Positions 7,363 to 15,619 of a stretch of 64,000 nt of DNA are shown piece by piece. Position 1 is the stretch's first letter. Each line of letters opens with the position of its first letter. The translations under genes were made by a program, and so were the position numbers. The notes beneath the pieces are model-generated. The model was not told where the DNA came from. It did no database searches and worked only from the letters and a program-made list of their open reading frames with translations. The DNA comes from Knoellia sp031844405 (GTDB lineage: Bacteria > Actinomycetota > Actinomycetes > Actinomycetales > Dermatophilaceae), in NCBI GenBank assembly GCA_031844405.1, contig JAUZVC010000005.1, forward strand, positions 34,212 to 98,211. Direction: 5' to 3'.

Positions 7363-9306
7363 ATGCACCGCTCCTCCCTTCGCGGGCGCGTCGCGCCGCT
7401 CGCGCTGGCCGCCCTCGTCCTCGGTATGCCGGCCGCCGCCGCCGAGACCGACCCCAGTCCCAGCGCCAGCGCCTCCGCGAGCACCGCCACGCCCAGCACC
7501 ACCCCGTCGCCCTCGGCGACGACCACGCCCCGCTCGGCGGCAGGGCTGCCCCCGGCTGCGGGCACCTCGTGGACCGAGGGCGTCTGCGCCCCCGACGCCG
7601 ACGGCGTCACCGCCGTCGTCGACCTCCAGGGCTCCGCGGACGCGGTCGCGCGCTGCGTCACGAGGAGCGGCGGCGCGGCCTACTCGTCGACGAACTCGCT
7701 CCAGACCTTCGCCGACGCCGGCTTCGACGTCGCGACGAAGTCGACGAGCTTCGGCCCGCAGATCTGCCAGGTCGACGGCGCCCCCTCGACCGACCCGTGC
7801 GCTGCGTGGACCGGCGTGTGGTGGTCGTTCTGGACCGGCACCGACGCGGGCTGGAACCAGGCCATGACCGGCGCCCACGAGACCGCCGCCCCGACCGGCA
7901 CGTTCGTCGGCCTCTCGCTCGTCGACAACGTCGACGACGCCCCGGAGCCGCGGGTCGACACGACGCCGGCGACGAGCACGCCCACGCCCACCCCCACGCC
8001 GACCGTCTCGGTCACGCCGACCCCCGAGCCGAGCACCCCGGCCGGTCCGGGTCGCGCCGACCTCGCCTCCGACTGGCTCGTCTCGCGGGCGGCGAAGGGC
8101 GACGGCACCTACGACCTGCAGTCCTTCGGCTTCAACCCCGGCCTCATGATCGACATGCTCTTCGCCCTCGTCGCCGAGGACCCGGACCACGAGGCCATCC
8201 CCGGTCTCTGGGCCTCGATCGAGAAGCAGATCCCGGAGTGGGTCGACTTCACGGCGGACGACGGCACGCGCTACGTCGACGGGCCGTCCGCCGCCAAGGC
8301 GATGCTCGCGGCCGAGGCCGTGCGTGGCGACGTCCACGACGTCGGCGGCCTCGACGTCGCGAAGACCCTCGAGTCCAAGATCGACGACGACGGCAAGGTG
8401 CTCGACTACGGCGACGCGCCGGCATACGGCTTCGGCCAGACCCTCGCGGTCCTCGCGCTCGCCCGCGCCGACGCCCTCGACACCAAGGTCCTCGACGCGA
8501 TGCTCAGCCAGCAGTGCCCGTCGGGCGGCTTCCGCCTGAGCCACGGCACCGCAGCGTGCGCCGACGACAAGGACTCAGGTGTCGACGCGACCGCGATGGG
8601 CCTTCAGGCCATGCTCGCCGCCGAGCGTTCCGGTGTGGACGTGGCGGACTCCCACCTCACCCGCGCGGTGGGCTACCTCACCTCCGCCGCGAAGCCGAGC
8701 GGCGGCTGGGCCAACGACGCCTTCACGACGACGGTCAACACGAACTCGACCGGCCTCGCCGTGCAGGCCCTCCAGGCCTGGCTCGACGAGCACCCCGGCT
8801 CCGCTGCCGCCGAGGGCGCCGTGACCAAGGGTCGTGCGTGGGTGGCCGGGCTCCAGGTCCTCCCCGCGACGGGTGTCGCCGCGGCGACGAACGTCGGCGC
8901 GATCGCCTACTCCCCCGAGGCCTTCGCCGCGGGTCCGGCGACGAGCACGGACCAGTGGGAGCGAGCCACGCCACAGGCGATGCTCGCCTTCGGCCTCCCC
9001 GGCTTCGACACCCTCGTCGTCGCCGCGGCACCCACGACGACACCGGTGCCCACGCCGACGACCAGCGCCAGCTCCACCGCCACCCCCACCGGTGGCACGA
9101 CCGACCCGGGCACGCCCGGGACGGGTGGCTCCGACGACGGATCCGGTGGCGGCACCGCCGCCGGCGGCGGGACCGACGCGGGCCCGGGTGAGGGCCTGGC
9201 CTACACCGGCGCCACGATCTGGCCGGCCCTGGCCGTGGCCGTGCTGCTGCTCCTCGCCGGCTCCGGCTTCGTCCTCGTCTCGCGCCGTCGCGGGGTGCAC
9301 GCCTGA
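7363..9306 (+). CDS. Cell-wall-anchored transcobalamin-like protein (DUF4430-like domain plus alpha/alpha barrel)
   Basis: This 647-aa protein has a signal peptide (residues 1 to about 27), a Ser/Thr/Pro linker and a small domain with four Cys (about 64-190). That domain contains QICQVDGAPSTDPC and WWSFW and resembles DUF4430, the C-terminal domain of transcobalamin. A second linker leads to a helical region (about 225-560) with repeats typical of prenyltransferase/squalene-cyclase barrels: CPSGGFRLSHG...DATAMGLQAML and SGGWAND...STGLAVQALQAW. This is the fold of the cobalamin-binding barrel of intrinsic factor. The C-terminus carries LAYTG (612-616), a hydrophobic helix and RRR, a sortase E-type sorting signal. 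Being first after a B12 riboswitch and coupled to an ECF transporter, it probably captures cobalamin at the cell surface. Ligand binding itself is inferred. Confidence 0.82.
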   Translation: MHRSSLRGRVAPLALAALVLGMPAAAAETDPSPSASASASTATPSTTPSPSATTTPRSAAGLPPAAGTSWTEGVCAPDADGVTAVVDLQGSADAVARCVTRSGGAAYSSTNSLQTFADAGFDVATKSTSFGPQICQVDGAPSTDPCAAWTGVWWSFWTGTDAGWNQAMTGAHETAAPTGTFVGLSLVDNVDDAPEPRVDTTPATSTPTPTPTPTVSVTPTPEPSTPAGPGRADLASDWLVSRAAKGDGTYDLQSFGFNPGLMIDMLFALVAEDPDHEAIPGLWASIEKQIPEWVDFTADDGTRYVDGPSAAKAMLAAEAVRGDVHDVGGLDVAKTLESKIDDDGKVLDYGDAPAYGFGQTLAVLALARADALDTKVLDAMLSQQCPSGGFRLSHGTAACADDKDSGVDATAMGLQAMLAAERSGVDVADSHLTRAVGYLTSAAKPSGGWANDAFTTTVNTNSTGLAVQALQAWLDEHPGSAAAEGAVTKGRAWVAGLQVLPATGVAAATNVGAIAYSPEAFAAGPATSTDQWERATPQAMLAFGLPGFDTLVVAAAPTTTPVPTPTTSASSTATPTGGTTDPGTPGTGGSDDGSGGGTAAGGGTDAGPGEGLAYTGATIWPALAVAVLLLLAGSGFVLVSRRRGVHA

Positions 9307-10217
9307 TGCTGCGCCGCCTCCTCTCGCTCGGCGCGGCGACCGCGCTCGGGGCAGCCGCGCTCACCAGCGCGGCCGCCCCGGCGCAGGCGGCCGCCTGCTC
9401 GTCGACGAACGGAGTGACGGTCGTCGTGCAGAGCTCGCAGGGCACCCAGGTGCGCTGCGCGAGCGGTGACCCCTCGTCGGCCTGGTCGGCGCTCCAGGGC
9501 GCCGGGTTCTCGCTCACCGCGGTGCAGCGCTTCCCCGACGCGCTCTGCCGCATCGACGGCTACCCCGCGTCGGACCCGTGCGTCAACATGCCTCCGGCGA
9601 GCGCCTACTGGTCGTTCTGGCACGCCCCCAACGGTGGCTCGTGGACCTACAGCCAGGTCGGCATCAAGGGCTGGAACCCCAAGCCCGGCAGCTCGGTCGG
9701 CTTCCGCTTCGGCTCCGGGTCGGCCCCGAGCACGCGCCCTGCCACGGTCTCCGCTCCCGCGCCGACCACCGCGGCGCCCAAGCCCACGGCTGCTCCGAAG
9801 CCCACGCCGCGGACGACGACCAAGGCGCCGAGCGCTCCGCGTCCGACGACACAGGCCCCTGCCGGTCGCACGACCGCGGCGGCTCCGACCAGGCCGGGCG
9901 TGACAGCCGCTCCCGGCTCATCCGCGCCTCCCACGGCGGGTGCCCCGGGCCCGAGCGCATCCGCGAGCGGCTCCACCTCCGCGTCGGCGTCGGCGTCCGC
10001 GTCGGCGTCGGCATCGGCGTCCGCGGGTCCTTCGGCGTCGGAGTCGAGCGAGGTCGTCGCCGCGGCTCCGAATGGTCCTGACGGCGGCTCGTCGGGCGGC
10101 GCCTCGGACGGCTCGTCCCTCGGGCGCCTCCTCGGGGGCGGTGCGCTCCTCGCGGCTCTCGCGACGGCTGTCGCCGTGGTGGGTCTGCGCCGACGTCAGG
10201 CCGCGGCGTCGGTGTGA
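9306..10217 (+). CDS. Secreted, membrane-tethered DUF4430-like domain protein
   Basis: A 303-aa protein with a signal peptide (residues 1 to about 29, ending AAPAQAAA). One four-Cys domain (about 30-140) is clearly related to that of the preceding protein: ALCRIDGYPASDPC and AYWSFWHAP match its QICQVDGAPSTDPC and WWSFWTGT. Then come a long Pro/Thr/Ala linker, a Ser-Ala repeat and a C-terminal membrane helix with RRR but no LPXTG-type motif. It lacks the alpha/alpha barrel. Its ATG overlaps the previous stop (TGATG). It may act as the second half of a two-part cobalamin clamp, or pass cobalamin to the S component; both are inferences from domain content and operon position. Confidence 0.8.
   Translation: MLRRLLSLGAATALGAAALTSAAAPAQAAACSSTNGVTVVVQSSQGTQVRCASGDPSSAWSALQGAGFSLTAVQRFPDALCRIDGYPASDPCVNMPPASAYWSFWHAPNGGSWTYSQVGIKGWNPKPGSSVGFRFGSGSAPSTRPATVSAPAPTTAAPKPTAAPKPTPRTTTKAPSAPRPTTQAPAGRTTAAAPTRPGVTAAPGSSAPPTAGAPGPSASASGSTSASASASASASASASAGPSASESSEVVAAAPNGPDGGSSGGASDGSSLGRLLGGGALLAALATAVAVVGLRRRQAAASV
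9978..10025 (+). repeat. 6-bp in-frame microsatellite coding for Ser-Ala repeats
   Basis: Eight 6-bp units of the form TCSGCG code for (Ser-Ala)8 in the linker of the DUF4430-like protein. A gain or loss of units would change linker length without a frameshift. Confidence 0.85.
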
Positions 10218-11521
10218 CGCCGGACGCCGCTGCCGCCCCCTCTCCCCGAGAGGGCGGCGCCGGCACGACCGCATCTGCCGGTGCGACCGCTTCGGCGGGC
10301 CCGATCGTGTCTGCGGGCGCGATCGTGTCTGCGGGCGCGAAGGCATCGGCGGACACGACCGGTGTGACCGGTTCGAGCAGTGGGAGCAAGGCCTTCGTCC
10401 CTGCCCTGCCGCGGGCGCTCCACCCGGTCGCCTGGTGGCTCTGGGCCATCGGGCTCGCCGTCGCGGTGAGCAACGTGACGAACCCGTTCCTCCTGCTCAC
10501 CGCGCTGTCCGTCGCCGCCCTCGTCGTGCTCTCCCGGCGCGGGTCCTCGCCGTGGGCCCGCTCCTTCCGGCTCTACCTCTGGCTCGGTGGCTTCATCGTC
10601 GTCGTGCGGGCGGTGCTCCACGTGCTCGTCGGGCTCAAGTTCGGCAGCCCCGTCGTCCTCCCGCTGCCCGAGGTCGCCCTGCCGTCGTGGGCCGCCGGGA
10701 TCAACCTCCTCGGCGACGTGCGGCTCGGCGGGCTCGTCGGCGCGGTCACCGAAGGGCTGCGCCTCGCCGTGATGATCGCGTGCATCGGCGCGGCGAACTC
10801 GCTCGCCAACCCCAAGCGCCTGCTCCGCACGCTTCCGGGCGCGTTGAGCGAGATCGGCTCGGCCGTCGTCGTGACCATCAGCGTCGCCCCCCAGCTCGCC
10901 GAGAGCGTCCAGCGGGTCATGCGGGCGCGGGCGCTGCGCGGCGACACCTCGCGCGGCATCCGGGCCGTGCCCCGGGTCGCCCTGCCCGTCCTCGAGGACA
11001 CCCTCGACCGCTCGCTCATGCTCGCCTCGGCGATGGACTCGCGTGGCTACGGACGCCGTCGAGAGGTGGGCCGGGGTCGACGCGCCCTCACTGCGGCGTG
11101 CACGCTCGGCGGCCTGCTCGCCAGCGCCGTCGGCATCTACGGCGTCCTCGACGCGACCACCCCCGGGTGGATGGGTCTGCCCGCGCTCACCCTCGGGATC
11201 GGCCTCTCGCTCGCGGGCATCTGGCTCGGGGGTGCGGCCAACGCCCGCTCCACCTACCGGCCGGACCCGTGGCGTGGAGCCGAGTGGCTCACCGTCGCCT
11301 GCGGTGCCGCCGCGGCCGTCGCCGTGCAGCTCGTCCGCCGCACCGACGCCGCGTCGCTCGGCATCCCGCTCGACCCGCTCGCTGTGCCTGCCCTGCCGCT
11401 GCTGGCGCTGGCCGGGCTGCTCGTGGCCGGGCTGCCCGCCTTCCTCACTCCCCCGCCACCGCCTCCCGCCCCGCGTGGCGCGACCCCGTCCCGACCCGTC
11501 CCCGCCGAGGTGCACCCGTGA
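10214..11521 (+). CDS. ECF transporter T component (CbiQ-like, energy-coupling transmembrane protein)
   Basis: A 435-aa membrane protein of the CbiQ/EcfT family. It has hydrophobic segments from about residue 75 on and the two Ala-Arg-Gly coupling motifs, ARALRGDTSRG and ASAMDSRGYG, that contact the ATPases. The T component links the substrate-binding S component to ATP hydrolysis. The first about 70 residues are a low-complexity tail with a six-residue tandem repeat, unusual for the family. GTG 10214 overlaps the previous stop (GTGA), which supports this start despite the odd tail. The last about 45 residues include a Pro-rich cytosolic tail. Downstream A and S genes overlap in the same way. 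Confidence 0.9.
   Translation: MTPDAAAAPSPREGGAGTTASAGATASAGPIVSAGAIVSAGAKASADTTGVTGSSSGSKAFVPALPRALHPVAWWLWAIGLAVAVSNVTNPFLLLTALSVAALVVLSRRGSSPWARSFRLYLWLGGFIVVVRAVLHVLVGLKFGSPVVLPLPEVALPSWAAGINLLGDVRLGGLVGAVTEGLRLAVMIACIGAANSLANPKRLLRTLPGALSEIGSAVVVTISVAPQLAESVQRVMRARALRGDTSRGIRAVPRVALPVLEDTLDRSLMLASAMDSRGYGRRREVGRGRRALTAACTLGGLLASAVGIYGVLDATTPGWMGLPALTLGIGLSLAGIWLGGAANARSTYRPDPWRGAEWLTVACGAAAAVAVQLVRRTDAASLGIPLDPLAVPALPLLALAGLLVAGLPAFLTPPPPPPAPRGATPSRPVPAEVHP
10265..10354 (+). repeat. 18-bp tandem repeat in the T-component tail
   Basis: Five imperfect 18-bp units encode six-residue repeats (TTASAG, ATASAG, PIVSAG, AIVSAG, AKASAD). Two neighbouring units are nearly identical at the DNA level (GATCGTGTCTGCGGGCGC type). 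Confidence 0.8.
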
Positions 11522-13137
11522 TCGAGCTCGACCGCGTGTCGGTGGCCTTCGAGGGCGGGAACGAGCCCGTGCTCCGCGACGTGTCGCTGCGCGTCGATGA
11601 GGGCGAGCTGGCCCTCGTCGTCGGCCGCACCGGATCCGGCAAGTCCACCCTCCTCGGAGCCATCACGGGCCACGTGCCGCACTTCACCGGCGGGACGCTC
11701 GCCGGGTCCGTCCGGGTCTTCGGCCGCGACACCCGCGAGCACCGCCCCCGTGACCTCGCCGACCTCGTCGGCGTCGTCGGCCAGGACCCGCTCGCGGGCT
11801 TCGTCACCGACACGGTCGAGGAGGAGCTCGCCTACGGCATGGAGCAGCTGGGCCTCGGCGCGTCGACGATGCGCAAGCGGGTCGAGGAGACCCTCGACGT
11901 GCTCGGCATCGCAGACCTGCGCGGCGCGGCACTGCGCGAGCTCTCCGGCGGCCAGCAGCAGCGCGTCGCCATCGGCTCGGTCCTCACGACCCACCCCAAG
12001 GTGCTCGTCCTCGACGAGCCGACCTCCGCCCTCGACCCCACCGGCGCCGAGGACGTCCTCGCGACCATCACCCGGCTCGTCCACGACCTCGCGGTGACCG
12101 TCGTCGTCGCCGAGCACCGCATCGAGCGCGTTCTCCAGTACGCCGACACCCTCGTCCACGTCGGCGCCGCAGGCGACGTCACGCAGGGCGACCCCGCCGA
12201 GGTGATGCGCACGGCCGACGTCGCGCCACCCGTCGTCGAGCTCGGCCGCTGGGCCGGCTGGGAGCCGCTGCCGCTGTCGGTGCGTGACGCCCGGCGCCGC
12301 GCCGCGCCCTGGCGCTCCCTGGCTGCGCACCCGCGCGAGGTCGTCGCGGAGCGCGGACCCGTCCTGCTCGACGCCCGCCGGGTCGCCGTCACCCACGGCT
12401 CGGTCGTCGCGGTCGCCGAGGTCGACCTCACCCTGCGCGCCGGCGAGGTCACCGCCCTCATGGGCCGCAACGGCGCCGGCAAGTCCTCCCTCCTCTGGGC
12501 AGTCCAGGGCTCGGGGCCGATGCGCTCGGGCACGGTGAGGCGCAAGCACGGCAGCTCCCCCGACGAGACCGACGTCCGCGCGCTCGATGCCGCCGAGCGC
12601 CGCCGCCACGTCGGCCTCGTGCCCCAGTCGGCCGCCGACCTGCTCTACCTCGACACGGTCGGAGCGGAGTGCACCCAGGCCGACTCCGAGAGCGGGCGCG
12701 AGCCCGGCACCTGCCGCAGCCTGCTCGACGACCTGGCACCCGGCATACCGGACGACCGTCATCCGCGGGACCTCTCCGAGGGACAGCGGCTCGCGGTCGT
12801 GCTCGCGGTGCAGCTCACCGCCGACCCGCCCGTCCTCCTCCTCGACGAGCCCACCCGCGGTCTCGACTACGCGGGCAAGGCCGCCCTGCGCGCCGCCCTG
12901 CGACGGCTCGTCGACCGCGGCCGCAGCGTCGTCGTCTCCACCCACGACGTCGAGTTCGTCGCCGAGTCCGCCGACCGGGTCGTCGTCATGGCCGCCGGCG
13001 AGGTCGTCGCCGACGGGCCGACCGCCGACGTCGTCGTCGCCAGCCCGGCCTTCGCGCCGCAGGTCGCCAAGATCACTTCGCCGCAGCCGTGGCTCACGGT
13101 CGACGACGTCCGGTATGCCGTCCGGGAGCCATCGTGA
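11518..13137 (+). CDS. ECF transporter double ATPase (fused EcfA-EcfA')
   Basis: A 539-aa protein with two ABC domains in tandem. The first has Walker A GRTGSGKST (about residues 38-46), signature LSGGQQQR and Walker B VLVLDEPTSALD. The second has Walker A GRNGAGKSS, a degenerate signature LSEGQRLA and Walker B VLLLDEPTRGLD. In ECF transporters two ATPases, separate or fused as here, bind the T component and power vitamin uptake. GTG 11518 overlaps the T-component stop, and the stop overlaps the S-component start, so all three are translationally coupled. The first site has the canonical signature; the second (SEGQ) is slightly divergent. Confidence 0.94.
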   Translation: MIELDRVSVAFEGGNEPVLRDVSLRVDEGELALVVGRTGSGKSTLLGAITGHVPHFTGGTLAGSVRVFGRDTREHRPRDLADLVGVVGQDPLAGFVTDTVEEELAYGMEQLGLGASTMRKRVEETLDVLGIADLRGAALRELSGGQQQRVAIGSVLTTHPKVLVLDEPTSALDPTGAEDVLATITRLVHDLAVTVVVAEHRIERVLQYADTLVHVGAAGDVTQGDPAEVMRTADVAPPVVELGRWAGWEPLPLSVRDARRRAAPWRSLAAHPREVVAERGPVLLDARRVAVTHGSVVAVAEVDLTLRAGEVTALMGRNGAGKSSLLWAVQGSGPMRSGTVRRKHGSSPDETDVRALDAAERRRHVGLVPQSAADLLYLDTVGAECTQADSESGREPGTCRSLLDDLAPGIPDDRHPRDLSEGQRLAVVLAVQLTADPPVLLLDEPTRGLDYAGKAALRAALRRLVDRGRSVVVSTHDVEFVAESADRVVVMAAGEVVADGPTADVVVASPAFAPQVAKITSPQPWLTVDDVRYAVREPS

Positions 13138-14003
13138 GGACCCTCGTCCCTTCCGGCGCCCCAGGCGCACCCGCTCCCCCTCGCACCAGAGGCGAGCGCA
13201 CCCGGGCGATCCGGCTGCGACCCCGCTCGGTCGCGGCCATCGTCGTCGTGAGCCTCGCGGGCGTCGTCGCCTTCGGGTGGCCGCTGCTCGTCGACCCCGG
13301 CACGGCCTTCGCGCACTCGACCGACGCCCCTCTCGTCTTCTCGCTGCTCATGCCGCTCCTGCTCGCCGTCGTCATGGCGGAGGTCTCCGAGGGCGGGCTC
13401 GACGTCAAGGCCATCGCCATGCTCGGCGTGCTGTCGGCCGTCGGCGCCGCGCTGCGCCCGCTCGGGGCCGGGACCGCAGGACTCGAGACCGTCTTCTTCC
13501 TCCTCGTCCTCGGTGGGCGCGTCTTCGGCGCCGGGTTCGGGTTCGTCCTCGGGGCGACGACCCTCTTCGCCTCCGCGCTCATCACCGGTGGCGTGGGGCC
13601 GTGGCTGCCCTTCCAGATGCTCGGCGCCGCCTGGGTCGGGCTCGGCGGAGGGCTCCTCCCGCAGGTGCGGGGTCGCGCCGAGATCGCGCTGCTCGCGGCC
13701 TATGGCGCGGTGTCCGGGCTGCTCTACGGCTTCGCCCTCAACCTCATGTTCTGGCCGTTCGCGGCCGGCCTCGACAGCGAGCTGTCCTTCGTCGCGGGAG
13801 CGCCCGTGCTCGAGAACCTGCACCGCTTCGGCATCTTCTCGCTGGCGACCTCGCTCGGCTGGGACCTCGGCCGCGCGCTCACCAACGTCGTGCTCATCTC
13901 GCTCACCGGCAGCGTCGTGCTCCGCACCCTGCGCCGGGCCGCGCGCAAGGCCGCCTTCGAGGCTCCCGTCGAGTTCACCGATGCACAACGTCCGGCAGGG
14001 TGA
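13134..14003 (+). CDS. ECF transporter S component, probable cobalamin-binding membrane subunit
   Basis: A 289-aa protein with a basic N-terminal tail (about 45 residues) and about six hydrophobic segments (about 35-55, 62-80, 85-105, 115-145, 150-185 and 225-260). There are two GGRVFGAGFGFVLGATTLFAS-like Gly-rich turns, and a WLPFQMLGAAWVGLGGG segment typical of substrate-specific ECF subunits. S components bind the vitamin inside the membrane. The B12 riboswitch and the transcobalamin-like partners point to cobalamin (CbrT-like). Specificity is inferred from context, not from known binding residues. GTG 13134 overlaps the ATPase stop. The stop codon lies inside the first copy of a REP-like repeat. 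Confidence 0.85.
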   Translation: MRTLVPSGAPGAPAPPRTRGERTRAIRLRPRSVAAIVVVSLAGVVAFGWPLLVDPGTAFAHSTDAPLVFSLLMPLLLAVVMAEVSEGGLDVKAIAMLGVLSAVGAALRPLGAGTAGLETVFFLLVLGGRVFGAGFGFVLGATTLFASALITGGVGPWLPFQMLGAAWVGLGGGLLPQVRGRAEIALLAAYGAVSGLLYGFALNLMFWPFAAGLDSELSFVAGAPVLENLHRFGIFSLATSLGWDLGRALTNVVLISLTGSVVLRTLRRAARKAAFEAPVEFTDAQRPAG

Positions 14004-14033
14004 CGATCTGACCCCCAGAGTTGCGGACGCAAG
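13986..14033 (+). repeat. REP-like hairpin repeat, copy A
   Basis: The unit begins AACGTCCGGC, continues GTGACG and ends AGTTGCGGACGCAAGC. It overlaps the stop codon of the ECF S gene and is followed after about 25 nt by a second copy. Two more copies lie at 59.3 kb in the opposite orientation. Confidence 0.75.
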
Positions 14034-14058
14034 CGTGGGTGAGCGGCCGGCATACCCC

Positions 14059-14105
14059 TTGCGTCCGGCAACGTGACGGCCTGGCCACCGGAGTTGCGGA
14101 CGCAA
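14059..14105 (+). repeat. REP-like hairpin repeat, copy B
   Basis: TTGCGTCCGGCAAC (14059-14072) pairs with GTTGCGGACGCAA (14093-14105) around a 20-nt loop, with one bulged G. It may serve as the terminator of the cobalamin operon. A GGCATAC motif sits between copies A and B. Confidence 0.75.
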
Positions 14106-14151
14106 GCGGTCGGGAGGGTGGGTCGGACGACCGCGCACGGGCGCCAGTTGG

Positions 14152-14157
14152 CAGAAT
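14152..14157 (+). promoter_or_regulatory. Leaderless-type -10 box of the NUDIX-family gene
   Basis: CAGAAT, then 7 nt (CGCCGCC), then ATG 14165, with no Shine-Dalgarno sequence. Confidence 0.45.
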
Positions 14158-14164
14158 CGCCGCC

Positions 14165-14704
14165 ATGGGTCCTCTCGAGCTCGACAACACCCCCTCATGG
14201 CTGAGCCGGGAGGAGCTCGACAGCGCGCGTGAGCGGCTGCCCATCCTCTACGTCGACGCCGTGCCCGTCCGCGTCGACGAGCGCGGGGCCGTCACGGCCG
14301 TGGGCCTCCTCCTGCGCGCCTCCGCCGACGGCCAGATCCTGCGCGAGGTCGTCTCGGGGCGCGTGCTCTACCACGAGCGCGTGCGCGACGCCCTGATCCG
14401 CCACCTCGAGAAGGACCTCGGCCCCATGGCGCTGCCGCGGGTTCCCGCCTCACCCGTGCCGTTCACCGTGGCGGAGTACTTCCCCACTCCCGGCGTCACG
14501 CCGTTCCACGACCCGCGCCAGCACGCGGTCTCCCTCGCCTTCGTCGTCCCCGTCTCCGGCGACTGCGCCCCGCAGCAGGACGCCCTCGACCTCGCCTGGC
14601 TCACGCCCGAGGAGGCCCTCGACCCGGGCGTGCTCGCCGAGATGGACCGCGGCCACGGAGTCCTCCTCCGCCAAGCCCTCAGCCACCTCGGCCACCCGGT
14701 CTAG
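14165..14704 (+). CDS. NUDIX-family protein (DUF4916-like)
   Basis: A 179-aa protein beginning WLSREELDSARERLPILYVDAVPVR and containing TAVGLLLRA, GRVLYHERVRDALIRHLEKDLG and WLTPEEAL. This resembles the actinobacterial DUF4916/NUDIX-hydrolase-like family. The strict Nudix box (GX5EX7REUXEEXGU) is not present in full: the LIRHLEKDLG helix takes its place with few of the acidic metal ligands. Catalytic activity is therefore uncertain. ATG 14165 fits the leaderless -10 just upstream. The gene stands alone and converges with the acyltransferase gene. Confidence 0.75.
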   Translation: MGPLELDNTPSWLSREELDSARERLPILYVDAVPVRVDERGAVTAVGLLLRASADGQILREVVSGRVLYHERVRDALIRHLEKDLGPMALPRVPASPVPFTVAEYFPTPGVTPFHDPRQHAVSLAFVVPVSGDCAPQQDALDLAWLTPEEALDPGVLAEMDRGHGVLLRQALSHLGHPV

Positions 14705-14779
14705 ACCCGGGAGCCCTGACCGACGACTCGAGCTCCGCCGGGAGCGACCCAGCGGTGAGCGCGACGAAGCGACCGAACG

Positions 14780-15547
14780 TCAGCGCGACTTGCGCCCCTT
14801 GTTGAACTTGTCCGTCGTGCGCGTCATGTCGGCGTGGTCCTGTGCCGCGGCCTCGTCGGGCGTCGGCGCCTTCCCGCCGAGCCGGGCGGGCTGGTAGACG
14901 AGGTCGTCGCCGGTGAGGGGCGGGTAGGCCGCCTGCTGGGCGTGGAGCTGGGCCTCCATGACGGCCTGGAGGCGCACGGTCGCCTCGTTGCGGTTGTCGT
15001 CGGGGGCGACGTGGAAGGGCTCGCCGACGACGATCGAGATCGGGATGTTGTGGCGGCCGAGGTGCTTGGGCAGGTCCTTGCTCCAGACTCGCTGCGAGCC
15101 CCAGATCGTCGTGGGCAGGATCGGGACGCCGGCCTCCTGCGCCATCCGGACGGCGCCGGGCTTGAACTCCTTGAGCTCGAACGAGCGCGACATCGTCGCC
15201 TCGGGGAAGACGCCGACGATCTCACCGTCGCGCACGGCCTCGACCGCCCGCATGAACGAGGCGCGCCCGTCGCGGCGGTCGACGGGGATGTGGTGCATCC
15301 CGCGCATGAGCGGGCCCGCGACGGGGTGGGCGAAGATCGACTTCTTCGCCATGAAGCGCACGAGGCGACCGGAACGGCGAGCCGCGAGGCCGGCATACGT
15401 GAAGTCGAAGTAGCCCGTGTGGTTGATCGTCATGACGGCGCCTCCGGTGCGGGGGACGTTGTCCTCGCCCTCGATCCGGAACCGGATGCCCTGGGCCGCG
15501 AAGACGCCGCGGGCGGTGGTGATGACAGAGCTGTACACGGGTTCCAT
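14780..15547 (-). CDS. 1-acyl-glycerol-3-phosphate acyltransferase family protein (PlsC-like)
   Basis: A 255-aa protein with the acyltransferase motif I NHTGYFD (H-x4-D, about residue 45), motif III FPEATMSRS (about 127-135) and a downstream VPILPTTIWGSQR block. These enzymes move an acyl chain from acyl-CoA or acyl-ACP to a lysophospholipid at the inner membrane face. The classic EGT motif reads EAT here. The C-terminal 40 residues are charged and rich in Lys/Arg, without a further domain. ATG 15547 was taken as the start because the family N-terminus (VYSSVITTARGVF) follows at once. It is convergent with the NUDIX gene and has no obvious operon partner. Confidence 0.88.
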   Translation of the reverse strand: MEPVYSSVITTARGVFAAQGIRFRIEGEDNVPRTGGAVMTINHTGYFDFTYAGLAARRSGRLVRFMAKKSIFAHPVAGPLMRGMHHIPVDRRDGRASFMRAVEAVRDGEIVGVFPEATMSRSFELKEFKPGAVRMAQEAGVPILPTTIWGSQRVWSKDLPKHLGRHNIPISIVVGEPFHVAPDDNRNEATVRLQAVMEAQLHAQQAAYPPLTGDDLVYQPARLGGKAPTPDEAAAQDHADMTRTTDKFNKGRKSR

Positions 15548-15606
15548 GGGTCGCAGCCTACGGCTCCGTAGGTTCGGCTCCGAGCGCGTGTCCGGGTGAT
15601 GTTGGT

Positions 15607-15612
15607 TATCGT
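15607..15612 (+). promoter_or_regulatory. Leaderless-type -10 box of the small membrane protein gene
   Basis: TATCGT, then 7 nt, then GTG 15620. Confidence 0.4.
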
Positions 15613-15619
15613 CGTGCCG

